A stretch of DNA of 64,000 nucleotides, from positions 434,001-498,000 of the forward strand of contig NZ_JBHMEZ010000012.1 of assembly GCF_042427615.1 (NCBI RefSeq). Direction: 5' to 3'. The notes under the pieces were generated by a model. The model was not told the DNA's origin. It did no database searches and saw only the letters and a program-made list of their open reading frames with translations. Origin of the DNA: Formosa undariae. GTDB taxonomy: Bacteria > Bacteroidota > Bacteroidia > Flavobacteriales > Flavobacteriaceae. A program made the translations under genes and the position numbers. Shown one piece after another: positions 55,357 through 64,000 of the stretch; within the stretch, counting starts at the first letter, position 1, and each line of letters starts with the position of its first letter.

Positions 55357-57192
55357 ATGAAAAAATTCATTCTTCTATTTTCATTAGCATTCGTATGTTT
55401 TCAAGCGAAGTCACAACATAAAACCGATAAACTAGACATCGAGTCGTCGCTAATACGTCCACAAGAGATCATAAAAATAGGTAACGGACATTATTTTATC
55501 GATTTTGGAAAAGCCTTCTTTGGAACAGTAGAAATCACTTCAAAAGAAACACAACATGACTCTATCTTTTTTCATTTAGGTGAAAAATTAGAGACTCAAA
55601 ATAAAATAGACCGAAATCCTGGAGGAACTATTCGTTACCAACGCACAGCTTTAAACCAATTGGTGGCAAACCAAAAGACGACACTAAAACTGACTCCAGA
55701 CAAAAGAAATACAGGTCCTGCTGCCATTACATTGCCCGAAGATGTTGGGGTAATTATGCCGTTTAGATATTTGGAGATTGAGAATTTAAAAATCCCTATT
55801 GAAGACCTTCACATTTCACAAAAAGCCACTCACTATAAATTCAATGATGATGCGAGTTACTTTTCTTCTTCCAATAAAATAATGGATTCTATATGGCAAA
55901 TGTGCAAGCACACTATAAAAGCCACTAGTTTTATGGGCTATTATGTAGATGGAGACAGAGAACGTATTCCTTATGAAGCAGACGCATACATTAACCAGCT
56001 GAGTCATTATAGTGTAGACAATGAGTACACAATAGCAAGAAGAACAAATGCCTATTTTATAAAGCACCCGACGTGGCCAACCGAATGGTTGCTGCATACG
56101 GTTTTAATGTTTCATGCCGATTATATGTATACGGGCGATATTCAACCTTTAAAAGATCACTATGAAAATCTGAAACTAAAAACACTTATGGATTTGGAGC
56201 GAGCGGATGGTTTAATAAGTTCGAAATCGACAAATCTTAATGAAGCACTTATTTTAGAATTAGGTTTTAAAAAAGCAAATACAAACATAAGGGATATTAT
56301 AGATTGGCCGGGAGCACAAAAAGACACAGGTTGGAAATTAGCAACTCCAGAAGGCGAACGTGATGGTTATGATATTGTACCCGTAAATACGGTTGTTAAT
56401 GCCTTCTACTATTACAATTTAAAGTTAATGACGGATATTGCAACCGCACTTAATAAAACTGACGACGCTAAGTTATTTAGAGACAAGGCAGCTAAAGTAA
56501 AAGAAACGATAAATACTAAATTATTTAACCACTCGAAAGGGTATTATTTAGATGGTGAGAATTCGACGCACTCTTCTTTACACGCTAATATGCTTCCGCT
56601 TGCCTTCGATTTAGTTCCTAAAGCGCATGTAAAAACTGTAGCCGAATTTGTAAAATCTAGAGGAATGGCGTGCAGTGTGTATGGAGCACAATATTTATTG
56701 GAAGGTTTATATAAAAATAATGAAGCAAAGTACGCGACATCATTAATTGTAGAAACTGAAGGTGACCGAAATTGGTGGAATATGATTAAGGTAGGCTCTA
56801 CTATGGCAATGGAAGCTTGGGATATGAAATACAAACCCAACTCCGATTGGAATCATGCTTGGGGTACGGCACCACTAAATGCAATTACACGTTATATGTG
56901 GGGTATCAAGCCAAAAACACCTGGATTTAAGGTTGCTGAGATTAATCCGCAATTAGTAGACTTAGACTATTCTAAAATAAAAGTGCCGACTATAAATGGC
57001 TTTATTTATGCTGAGCATAAAACAACAGGTAAACACATTTCATACATTATAAATATTCCTGAAGGTATGACGGCAGAATTTATATTGCCAAATAATACCA
57101 CAAAAATCGCGTTAAATACGGACATCATAAAACAGAATAGTGGAGCGATTACACTTTCAAGTGGTAGTCATAAAATTGAAATAGATCAATAA
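55357..57192 (+). CDS. GH78-like alpha-L-rhamnosidase catalytic-domain protein
   Basis: About 611 residues from the ATG at 55357 (M-K-K-F-I-L-L-F), giving a clear signal peptide ending FQAKSQ; the TTG at 55327 is rejected. A short N-terminal beta domain is followed by an (alpha/alpha)6 barrel with the GH78 general-acid segment YYVDGDRERIPYEAD (about 192-206), DWPGAQKDTGWKL, and GDRNWWNMIKVGSTMAMEAW. A small beta domain ends the protein. It lacks the large N-terminal modules of classical GH78 enzymes. The substrate may be alpha-L-rhamnose or another sugar. It is the last gene of the + strand operon. Confidence 0.82.
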   Translation: MKKFILLFSLAFVCFQAKSQHKTDKLDIESSLIRPQEIIKIGNGHYFIDFGKAFFGTVEITSKETQHDSIFFHLGEKLETQNKIDRNPGGTIRYQRTALNQLVANQKTTLKLTPDKRNTGPAAITLPEDVGVIMPFRYLEIENLKIPIEDLHISQKATHYKFNDDASYFSSSNKIMDSIWQMCKHTIKATSFMGYYVDGDRERIPYEADAYINQLSHYSVDNEYTIARRTNAYFIKHPTWPTEWLLHTVLMFHADYMYTGDIQPLKDHYENLKLKTLMDLERADGLISSKSTNLNEALILELGFKKANTNIRDIIDWPGAQKDTGWKLATPEGERDGYDIVPVNTVVNAFYYYNLKLMTDIATALNKTDDAKLFRDKAAKVKETINTKLFNHSKGYYLDGENSTHSSLHANMLPLAFDLVPKAHVKTVAEFVKSRGMACSVYGAQYLLEGLYKNNEAKYATSLIVETEGDRNWWNMIKVGSTMAMEAWDMKYKPNSDWNHAWGTAPLNAITRYMWGIKPKTPGFKVAEINPQLVDLDYSKIKVPTINGFIYAEHKTTGKHISYIINIPEGMTAEFILPNNTTKIALNTDIIKQNSGAITLSSGSHKIEIDQ

Positions 57193-57259
57193 ACGTCTTT
57201 AAATATATTTCAGAAAAATAAACCCTATTTGTTTTCGAGATTTTGAAGAAATCTAAAAA

Positions 57260-57670
57260 TGTTACCTTGATTTTGATTATGGGTTTCATTCCATTGAAAC
57301 CACACATAAATCTGGTGTAGAATGCATAATACGGAGGCTAAAACGTGTATTCTAAAAGTCTCATGTATCGGTAAAACAAGACGTGGATGAGGTTTGTAAT
57401 CTAATAAAAAATCAATCTATTATTTTGAACTGTTGCGCTTCTTGGAGTTTACATTATAAAGGAGATTACGGTTTCCCGTTTATTATCCAATTCTCAACTA
57501 TACTTTATAACTTTAAAAGCCAATTTAGAACACTTAAATCACAGCTCCAATTCGGCGACGGTGTCTTAATTTATTAGGACGTTCTGGATGATAAATACTT
57601 GTGGGTTATTGGCAGAATTGATCAAACCGATTTGCAGCGACACGTCGATACTTGGCCTTTAATTTTTTAG
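57260..57670 (+). pseudogene. Possible decayed gene with several in-frame stops
   Basis: One frame reads coherently for 137 codons but holds two internal stops (near 57352 and at 57575-57577) before the last TAG at 57668-57670. Protein-like segments are YGFHSIETTHKSGVECIIRR, KNQSIILNCCASWSLHYKG and DDKYLWVIGRIDQTDLQ. I do not recognise the family. The layout is that of a gene under decay and not of random sequence, though I cannot prove it. It sits between the GH78-like gene and the lyase gene. Confidence 0.35.
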
Positions 57671-57695
57671 AACTTTTAAGGATTAAAATTTAAAG

Positions 57696-57738
57696 AAGAA
57701 GAAAAGTTAAAAAAACAATTTTCATAACTTTTCTTCTT
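57696..57738. terminator. Bidirectional terminator-like hairpin after the lyase gene
   Basis: Perfect 14-bp stem AAGAAGAAAAGTTA (57696-57709) / TAACTTTTCTTCTT (57725-57738). It lies 8 bases after the - strand lyase stop, with A/T-rich flanks, and could end transcripts from either side. Confidence 0.7.
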
Positions 57739-57745
57739 TAACAGT

Positions 57746-60550
57746 TTAATCCATCAGGTAAATCACAACTTTATCGTAGGCTTTTTCTAATTTAAAAACC
57801 AATTGATTATCATTATTCCTGTTTTTAGTTCCCATCCTTTTGTCTACAATTTCCCCGTCTTTATACAACCTCAATTCAGCCGAGGTTTTCCCTTTAACAT
57901 ACGGCATATTTATCGTTAATGGTTCATTATTTTGTAAGACATAACCTTCTGCTGTGCGCTCTACAGACATTGTAAATGGTTTAGCCGATGCTATAATATT
58001 CCATCCATCTTTTTCAAATTTAGTCATCCCGGATAACAACATAAAATCTAAACTTTTTTCCGATTCACGAATAATGGATAGCAACCCTTTTTGATAAAAT
58101 TCATTATGGGTCGCGATATCGTTTGTACTCGCATTTACCACAATACGATCTGTTGATTTATCGTTTAATACAACATCTATAACTTGCGTGTTCGGACTTC
58201 CTTTAAAACGAGTATAAGTTACCTGCGCGATAGGATTAATTTCACCTTCAACATACGGATTAAAAACCACTGCAAACGGATTTACCCATGCTGCTGCTTG
58301 ACGTTTTAAAATTAAAGTAGGAAGCGGCTGATCTAATAGCTCGGCAGGTGCTGTACCTTCGGAAAGTGCATTCGACTTTGGTGATTTCACCTTATAAATA
58401 ACTTGATCTTTACTCCCTTTTACCCATAACTTTGTGAACTGAGTAGGTTTTCCTTCACGTTTCACACTAAATATTGCACGCGCATCACCAGAGGTTTTAG
58501 TTTTTAATTTATCGGTAAAAAAATCATACCCCACTAAATCCCCTTGTTTAGAACTTAATTCTTCGGTAGTTTGAAATTTTAAAGCCTGGTTATTTCCATC
58601 AAAAACATCTAGCGTTTGACCAATATTATGATAAATATATTCATGCTTCTGCTCCCCTTCTTCTTGTTTTCTAGATCTAAATACATCAACCATATAACTT
58701 TTACCTGCATTCGATTTAATAAGTGCTGAAAACCGTTGCTGATCTGAACCTGTCTCTGGTTCTACAAAAGACACTTTAGAATAGGTTACTGTATTGAAAT
58801 TTGAAGTCTCACCAGACTTAGGAAAACTATGATCCAGTTGAAATGGATGATAGGTTCTCATATTATTATAATTGGATTTCCCGTCGACAATTACAGTATT
58901 ATGCGCAGGCATGCGGGCGTAATAATTTCTAAATGTCGGATGCCAATAACTTGGGCCTTTCCCCGAATCTGGACCCAACACATAATTATTTGCATACAAC
59001 TCGATTGATATACCATTGGAATGTGCATGATTTCCGTAAGACCCGACCGTAGACACCATCATCGCGTCATCTCCTATTCCCATACGCTGGTTAAACAAAC
59101 TAACATTCGGCGCATAAAATGTGGGCGAGGTTAAACTTTCTAAACTAGCTTCAGCGATATTATGATCTGTTTTTAATTCATCTACATAAAAAAACAATTG
59201 AAAAAAGTCCTTTGCTTTTCTAGTATATAAGTCATCCGAAATCATATTAGAAAGCAATCCAGAAATTAAAGCTTCTTTTTCCGTCTCATTGTATTTTTGA
59301 TAATTAGAAATGAGTAATTCAAAATTCTCTGGTGGCAATATATTATGATCGGCATCACCGAAACCAATCGTATACCCATTAGGAAATAAATACTGAAATG
59401 AGGCTAAAGCTGCCTTTTCTATAATAGGATAATTTAGAAATTCGTTATTATTTGTAGCATGATCTAATAAGGTAAAAATGCGTAATAACGTCGTAATAAC
59501 ATGAACGGAATAAGATGGTGATTCGGGCCAAATACCTGTATCATAATCATAGACTAAAAGTGATTCTTTTATAGCCAATTGTCGATCTGTAGATGTTGTA
59601 AATGTATGATCTAAAAAGTACTCCTTCCCTTTCCCGTTTTTGTACGTAGTATTAGTGTCTAACACCAAACCTATATAGGTTAAAAATCGAGCTTGAAAAA
59701 GATTCCAGTTATTATCTGGAATACCATTCGTTATAATTTGATCTCCCCACTTTTGAAATACGGCTACAGTACGATCTAAACTGGTATGGTTTGACTTAAA
59801 ATAATCGAATAAAAAATCGTAAGTCGTTACAAGAGAAACAACGATCCCTTCATGAATAACTTCAAAAGTAGCGAGACCAGAAACTTTTTGTTGTATTGTA
59901 TTGTTTAAATCAATTGGAGCGTCTCTGTAAAACATACCGTCCATATAAGTCAGAAATATAGGAGCCGCTAATTCTGCGTATTCCTTTTCACCGGTGAGCC
60001 AATACAAAAAGGACGCATCTTCGGCAATTCTCATTATTTGCTCATTTATTTTTTCAATGGTAAAGCCTGCTTTAGACGGATGAATCCATTCTTTCTTATG
60101 TGTCGTTTTATGCTCTAAATACAATCCTTTTGGATCATCTAAATAAGGTTGAACCTCTTCTAATTTCGGGCTCATATAATCGGTTGCCCAATCTCGTGTT
60201 CCTGAATATCGCACGGTTGGCACAGGTGCAGATCCTTCTGAATGTGAAAAATCACCTCCTTTTAAATAGACTTTATCATGCTTTGTATTCCAATTCATTT
60301 GTAATCGAGACACCAACCAATTCGGATCTTTTTCACAAAAACCGAAGTACTTTTCTAAATTCGCCTTTTTCTCTTCTACTAATTCCTTTTTCCAATCTAC
60401 TTGCTCTATACTTTGTAGAAAATCAGATTTTGCTTCATTGGTAATATAAATTCTAGGATGTTGAGAATCTTGTGCAAATAAGAATTCTGAACACAAGACG
60501 AAACAAAACACTATAAAAACGTGATACTTTAATTTCATTTTTAGCTTCAA
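57746..60550 (-). CDS. Heparinase II/III-family polysaccharide lyase
   Basis: 934 residues, signal peptide (YHVFIVFCFVLCSEFLFAQ). The N-terminal half is an (alpha/alpha) toroid (alginate-lyase-like; ASFLYWLTGEKEYAELAAP, DNNWNLFQARFLTYIG). The heparinase II/III beta-sandwich follows with GNHAHSNGISIELYANNYVL and the YYARMPAHNTVIVDGKS segment, typical of this superfamily (His and Tyr for catalysis). Such lyases cleave glycosidic bonds 4-linked to uronic acids by elimination. The exact PL family is not assigned. It stands alone on the - strand but carries the same 21-bp-spaced repeat upstream as susC, so it should belong to the same regulon. Confidence 0.85.
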   Translation of the reverse strand: MKLKMKLKYHVFIVFCFVLCSEFLFAQDSQHPRIYITNEAKSDFLQSIEQVDWKKELVEEKKANLEKYFGFCEKDPNWLVSRLQMNWNTKHDKVYLKGGDFSHSEGSAPVPTVRYSGTRDWATDYMSPKLEEVQPYLDDPKGLYLEHKTTHKKEWIHPSKAGFTIEKINEQIMRIAEDASFLYWLTGEKEYAELAAPIFLTYMDGMFYRDAPIDLNNTIQQKVSGLATFEVIHEGIVVSLVTTYDFLFDYFKSNHTSLDRTVAVFQKWGDQIITNGIPDNNWNLFQARFLTYIGLVLDTNTTYKNGKGKEYFLDHTFTTSTDRQLAIKESLLVYDYDTGIWPESPSYSVHVITTLLRIFTLLDHATNNNEFLNYPIIEKAALASFQYLFPNGYTIGFGDADHNILPPENFELLISNYQKYNETEKEALISGLLSNMISDDLYTRKAKDFFQLFFYVDELKTDHNIAEASLESLTSPTFYAPNVSLFNQRMGIGDDAMMVSTVGSYGNHAHSNGISIELYANNYVLGPDSGKGPSYWHPTFRNYYARMPAHNTVIVDGKSNYNNMRTYHPFQLDHSFPKSGETSNFNTVTYSKVSFVEPETGSDQQRFSALIKSNAGKSYMVDVFRSRKQEEGEQKHEYIYHNIGQTLDVFDGNNQALKFQTTEELSSKQGDLVGYDFFTDKLKTKTSGDARAIFSVKREGKPTQFTKLWVKGSKDQVIYKVKSPKSNALSEGTAPAELLDQPLPTLILKRQAAAWVNPFAVVFNPYVEGEINPIAQVTYTRFKGSPNTQVIDVVLNDKSTDRIVVNASTNDIATHNEFYQKGLLSIIRESEKSLDFMLLSGMTKFEKDGWNIIASAKPFTMSVERTAEGYVLQNNEPLTINMPYVKGKTSAELRLYKDGEIVDKRMGTKNRNNDNQLVFKLEKAYDKVVIYLMD

Positions 60551-60633
60551 TTTAGAATGATAATTTTTATGACCTTTAAAAAAACGGTCTATCTAATAGT
60601 GTATAAAAATAGAGTCTTAATAAGAAATTAGTG

Positions 60634-60666
60634 TGGATATTTCAGCCTATAGTATGGACAATTCTA
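60634..60666 (-). promoter_or_regulatory. Direct-repeat operator before the lyase gene (21-bp spacing)
   Basis: On the + strand: TGGATATTT (60634-60642) and TGGACAATT (60655-60663), start to start 21 bp, upstream of the - strand lyase gene (start at 60550). Orientation is the same as before susC. Confidence 0.6.
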
Positions 60667-60689
60667 CTAAAAATCAATTTTGGTTAAAA

Positions 60690-60730
60690 ACTAAAAACCT
60701 TGTGAGATCAATGTTTCACAAGGTTTAAAG
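60690..60730 (-). terminator. Terminator of the FucP-type transporter transcript
   Basis: Perfect 11-bp stem AAACCTTGTGA (60695-60705) / TCACAAGGTTT (60716-60726). Read on the - strand it is followed by TTTTTAGTTTTT. It lies 200 bases downstream of the transporter stop and upstream of the lyase operator. Confidence 0.7.
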
Positions 60731-60924
60731 TCATTCGATTTTCCGCTCCCTTTAATGAAACGGATATATCCCAATAAAAAGTTGGAGACACTTTGTATGT
60801 CAGGACAGATAAACTCTCTTTTTACATAATCCCAATATTGTTTCTAAGGACAAATACGTCTAAGTTTGATAGTATTAAATTGAAGAAAATAAGCATCCAT
60901 CTGTTACAGGTTAATTGATATAAT

Positions 60925-62238
60925 TTAAGCGGTTAGCAGTTTAGATTTTCCGTTTTTGAAACCAAACCAAACAATATAAGCATAACAAAATATGACTAAT
61001 AATAAAGCGCGTTTAAAAGCTATTTGATCGGTTAGAAATCCGAATGCAGGAGGAATAATCGCACCTCCAACAATGGCTGTACATAATAAACCTGAAGCTT
61101 TTGGTTTTAACTCGCCTATACCGTCTATAGCTAAAGTAAAGATTGTTGGAAACATTATTGAATTGAATAAACCCACAGCCAGAATACTCCACATACTTAA
61201 TAATCCAACCGTGTTAATGGAAATTAAAATTAAGCTAATAGCTATAGTCGCAAAAATGACCAAAACAATTCCTGGTTTCATAATTTTAGTAAGATAAGCA
61301 CCAACAAACCTACCAATCATGGCACCAGACCAATAGAAGGTTACAAACACACCAACAATGGCCTTATTATCGTTATCTGCTAATCCTGAATTTAAAATTG
61401 ATTCTGCTATAAAAACCATAAATCCACTTTCCTTAATTACGGAAACGAGGTTCATATCTAAAAAATAATTCACGAGGTAACTTCCAATAGCGACTTCTGC
61501 ACCTACATAAAAAAAGATTCCCAAAACACCTTGCATTACCTTTTTATTCTTGAATACTGCAGCGTAGGTTCCAGTAGATTTTTCACTTATCATTTCAGGT
61601 AATTTTGCGAATAAGAAGACCACAGCAATTAAACTGATAAATATAGCTAAACCTATAAACGGTGTTTGTACAGCAGAAGCTTCGGCTGTTAAATAGGCTT
61701 CTTTTGCTGTACCTTCAAGTTGGGCAATCTCCGTTTTGGTTTTAACCACATCACTTAAAATAAATAGCGCCCCAACTGCAGGTGCAATAGCTGTTCCCAA
61801 AGAATTAAAAGCTTGAGAAAGATTTAATCGGCTGGAAGCACTTTCTTCTGGCCCCAATACAGACACAAAAGGATTGGCTGCAACTTGCAACACCGTCATC
61901 CCGGCGGCCAAAACAAAATAAGCCAACATAAACACACCAAAAATGCGATAAGATGCGGCTGGATAAAACAACAAACACCCTAAAGCCATAGTTAGTAAAC
62001 CTAAAATAATACCTCGTTTATATCCAATCTTGGAAAGTATATAACTGGCAGGAATTGACAATAAAAAATAAGCTCCAAAAAAAGCAAATTGCACTAATCC
62101 TGCCTGGAAATAAGTTAACGTAAATAACTCACGTAATCTCGGAATTAAGGAATCTACAAGTACTGTAATAAATCCCCAGAGAAAAAATAATAATGTTAAT
62201 AGAATAAATGCTGAGCGATAGGATTTCTGGGTTGTCAT
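60925..62238 (-). CDS. FucP-type MFS sugar/H+ symporter
   Basis: 437 residues, 12 membrane helices, inner membrane. The N terminus SAFILLTLLFFLWGFITVLVD and the segment LQVAANPFVSVLGPEESASS, then LNLSQAFNSLGTAIAP, are typical of the FucP/GluP branch of the major facilitator superfamily. Members import L-fucose, glucose, galactose or related sugars with a proton. With two GH29 fucosidases in the neighbouring operon, L-fucose is the natural guess. It has its own promoter region and terminator; no copy of the 21-bp repeat was seen upstream. Confidence 0.9.
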   Translation of the reverse strand: MTTQKSYRSAFILLTLLFFLWGFITVLVDSLIPRLRELFTLTYFQAGLVQFAFFGAYFLLSIPASYILSKIGYKRGIILGLLTMALGCLLFYPAASYRIFGVFMLAYFVLAAGMTVLQVAANPFVSVLGPEESASSRLNLSQAFNSLGTAIAPAVGALFILSDVVKTKTEIAQLEGTAKEAYLTAEASAVQTPFIGLAIFISLIAVVFLFAKLPEMISEKSTGTYAAVFKNKKVMQGVLGIFFYVGAEVAIGSYLVNYFLDMNLVSVIKESGFMVFIAESILNSGLADNDNKAIVGVFVTFYWSGAMIGRFVGAYLTKIMKPGIVLVIFATIAISLILISINTVGLLSMWSILAVGLFNSIMFPTIFTLAIDGIGELKPKASGLLCTAIVGGAIIPPAFGFLTDQIAFKRALLLVIFCYAYIVWFGFKNGKSKLLTA

Positions 62239-62952
62239 TATTTTTAAATTTTCACAAAATATATAGCTATTTTATAAATTATACATTAAAATACCTGTAA
62301 AAAATTTTTCTAATAAAAAAGTGCAGTGTAATTTACTATTCTGGCAATGTAATCGTGATTTGAATTTCTTAGAGTAACTATTTTTTATCAGGTTACTCTT
62401 ACATCAAGAAAAAAAAGAACAAAGTAAACGGTAGCTCAAGTAAAATCTATTTCCAATTCTATAAATTAAAAGGCGCCTAGCCTAAACACACATCTTTCAT
62501 AATTAAGAATGGCTGAATGTTAATTTTGTAGTTAGTGTTTTATTAATGGTCGGTTATTACCTATTGTTGGTTTTTATACCAGCTAATAACATACAATTAT
62601 TAGAAAAAATAAGCCTATTAAAAGACTTAAATACAAAACGTAATGATGTAATTCTCTCTACCTATTTCCGACTTTGACATATACAACTGTTTCGGCGCAC
62701 ACATTTTCTACGCGTAATCGATACTCTAAAATGTTAGACCTTAGAAATACCCATAAAGTAAGGCGCATAAATCACTTTCTATAACTGCAAAAAATAACAC
62801 ACTGTATATAAGACGGTGTAAAAAACATTCCTTATTTTTAGACCTAACATAAGGAGTTGCTCTTTTGTTAGCTGCTAATTTTTTTTCATAAAATCTCAGC
62901 ATACAAAATCGCAACTATACAAACATGTAACGTTATAAAAATTAATAAACTT
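62239..62952. other. Gene-free stretch at the right edge of the locus
   Basis: About 710 bases of AT-rich sequence without a gene, RNA gene or clear repeat. It separates the carbohydrate locus from an unrelated lipoprotein gene. Confidence 0.4.
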
Positions 62953-64000
62953 ATGAAATCATGTATTAGTAGTATTTGTGTTCTTATACTTTTAACTATT
63001 TCTTGTTCTGAAGGAGATGATATTGACCCAAATACGGTCGATTTTGAACACACTAAAACCATTGAATCGTCTGTTCTTAGTTACAATAGTTTATTAAATA
63101 CGATTTACAAAGATGACATTCAAGAGAAGCAAATTAATAATTTATTAACAGCAACATACCTCTATAGGGTCAGCTTAAAAACAAGTTCCGAGAAATATTT
63201 GAGTTCGATAATCGGATTACAATTTGATTTAAATGATGTTGAATATGGTATTGCTAAATCTTTATCTGGAGAAAGCAGATTTGATGACAGTTTTAAAATG
63301 GATAAAGTATTAGCGAGCAATTATACGCAATTATTGTGGACAGAGATTTATTCCAAAATGCAAAAAAAGCAACTATTTATTAAAAGCAATACTGAATCTG
63401 AAGTCGTTTTATGGTTTTCCTCAAACCATGAAATTAATAAACTAAATTATTACATAGAAGATAAAACATCAATCGATTTAAATATGATAATGTATCAGGT
63501 GAACCCACAAGAAGACGTGTTTAAGGTTGGTAAAGTTACAAATGAAACTTTTGATACTGAATATTCTTGGGTTGAAATTGATAACCAAAGGTGGACAACA
63601 ACAGATTATTTAGTTAATAATAAAGCTAAGGTTGTTTTATTTGATGAAGAACCACCCAAAAGCAATACAAATAATGGAAAGACATTGAGTTATGATGGTG
63701 AAATAGTTCTATGGGAAGAACTTTTGCAACAAATTCCCGATGGATGGCATTTACCTTCGGTTGAAGAATGGGAGGTACTACTAAATAGAAATTCAAACAC
63801 TTCACTCACTAGAGGAAATCATTTAATATGGGAATTTAATGGAGTGAATACATATGGCATGTCTTTAAATTTTTCGGGAACAACTGTATATCCATTTAAC
63901 AACGTGGGAGATCGTGCTTTTTATTTAACTTCATCAAAGAATGAATCTGGAGTATTATTAGCTCTGAAAATATATGAATCTGGTGGTGTGGTTTATGGAC
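62953..64000 (+). CDS. Lipoprotein with Fibrobacter succinogenes-type paralogous domain, 3' end missing
   Basis: The frame opens at ATG 62953 and has no stop up to the window end (349 codons). Signal peptide with lipobox LLTISCSEGDD (Cys at residue 18). A ~200-residue region without recognised motif follows, then the FISUMP-type signature IPDGWHLPSVEEWEVLL (about residues 263-279) with FYLTSSKNESG further on. In this family the domain is found in secreted proteins of Bacteroidota and Fibrobacteres; its role is unknown. The gene lies 714 bases beyond the transporter and need not belong to the locus. Confidence 0.85.
   Translation, partial: MKSCISSICVLILLTISCSEGDDIDPNTVDFEHTKTIESSVLSYNSLLNTIYKDDIQEKQINNLLTATYLYRVSLKTSSEKYLSSIIGLQFDLNDVEYGIAKSLSGESRFDDSFKMDKVLASNYTQLLWTEIYSKMQKKQLFIKSNTESEVVLWFSSNHEINKLNYYIEDKTSIDLNMIMYQVNPQEDVFKVGKVTNETFDTEYSWVEIDNQRWTTTDYLVNNKAKVVLFDEEPPKSNTNNGKTLSYDGEIVLWEELLQQIPDGWHLPSVEEWEVLLNRNSNTSLTRGNHLIWEFNGVNTYGMSLNFSGTTVYPFNNVGDRAFYLTSSKNESGVLLALKIYESGGVVYG

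Overview
The window looks like a chromosomal piece of a member of the Flavobacteriaceae (Bacteroidota), probably marine or associated with algae or plants. The reasons are the AT-rich sequence, the SusC/SusD pair, a one-protein hybrid two-component sensor/AraC regulator, many Tat- or lipoprotein-exported carbohydrate enzymes, weak Shine-Dalgarno sequences and a short interspersed repeat of flavobacterial type (TTCGAGCGGAGTCGAGAA). No tRNA, rRNA, CRISPR array, insertion sequence or integrase was seen.

Layout. 1-7.3 kb: mixed housekeeping and accessory genes, all on the + strand. They are an exo/endonuclease/phosphatase-family protein cut by the window edge, a WYL-domain regulator, a YqiA-like alpha/beta hydrolase, a DUF6132-type membrane protein with a rhodanese, an AhpD-like protein behind a perfect operator palindrome, a RidA-family lipoprotein broken by an in-frame amber codon, and a ferric-reductase-type flavoprotein. 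7.1-8.1 kb is largely empty. 8.1-18.05 kb is a defence island on the - strand: hsdR, a PD-(D/E)XK nuclease-like gene, hsdM, hsdS, a PtuA-like ATPase and a PtuB-like HNH nuclease, packed as one six-gene transcription unit with three 4-base or zero-base junctions. 18.4-22.9 kb is a decayed zone: a small metzincin-like protein, an outer-membrane-like protein, a wrecked second copy of the WYL regulator, two stubs of the YqiA-like hydrolase, three tandem copies of a ~202-bp repeat, and an uncharacterised Bacteroidota protein.

22.9-62.2 kb is one large polysaccharide-utilisation-type locus. On the - strand from 50.9 kb down to 22.9 kb: SusC, SusD, a GH115-like protein, GH92, two GH29, GH3 with PA14, an esterase fused to a Ca-dependent PI-PLC, GH115, a metallophosphatase, the hybrid two-component regulator, myo-inositol oxygenase, and after a terminator a sodium/solute symporter. 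Divergently (+, 51.2-57.2 kb) lies an operon of a double DUF1080 protein, two Tat-exported Gfo/Idh oxidoreductases and a GH78-like enzyme. Two further - strand genes are a heparinase II/III-like lyase and a FucP-type sugar transporter. The window ends inside a lipoprotein with a Fibrobacter-type paralogous domain.

How it may work. The combination of PI-PLC, phosphatase, alpha-glucuronidase, alpha-mannosidase, alpha-fucosidase and myo-inositol oxygenase suggests a substrate in which glucuronic acid and other sugars sit on an inositol phosphate, such as the head group of glycosyl inositol phosphoceramides, rather than plain xylan. This is inference. The three main promoters (susC, the DUF1080 operon, the lyase) each carry a pair of TGGAYAWWT-like boxes spaced exactly 21 bp and in the same orientation relative to the gene, which I take to be the binding site of the hybrid regulator encoded in the locus.
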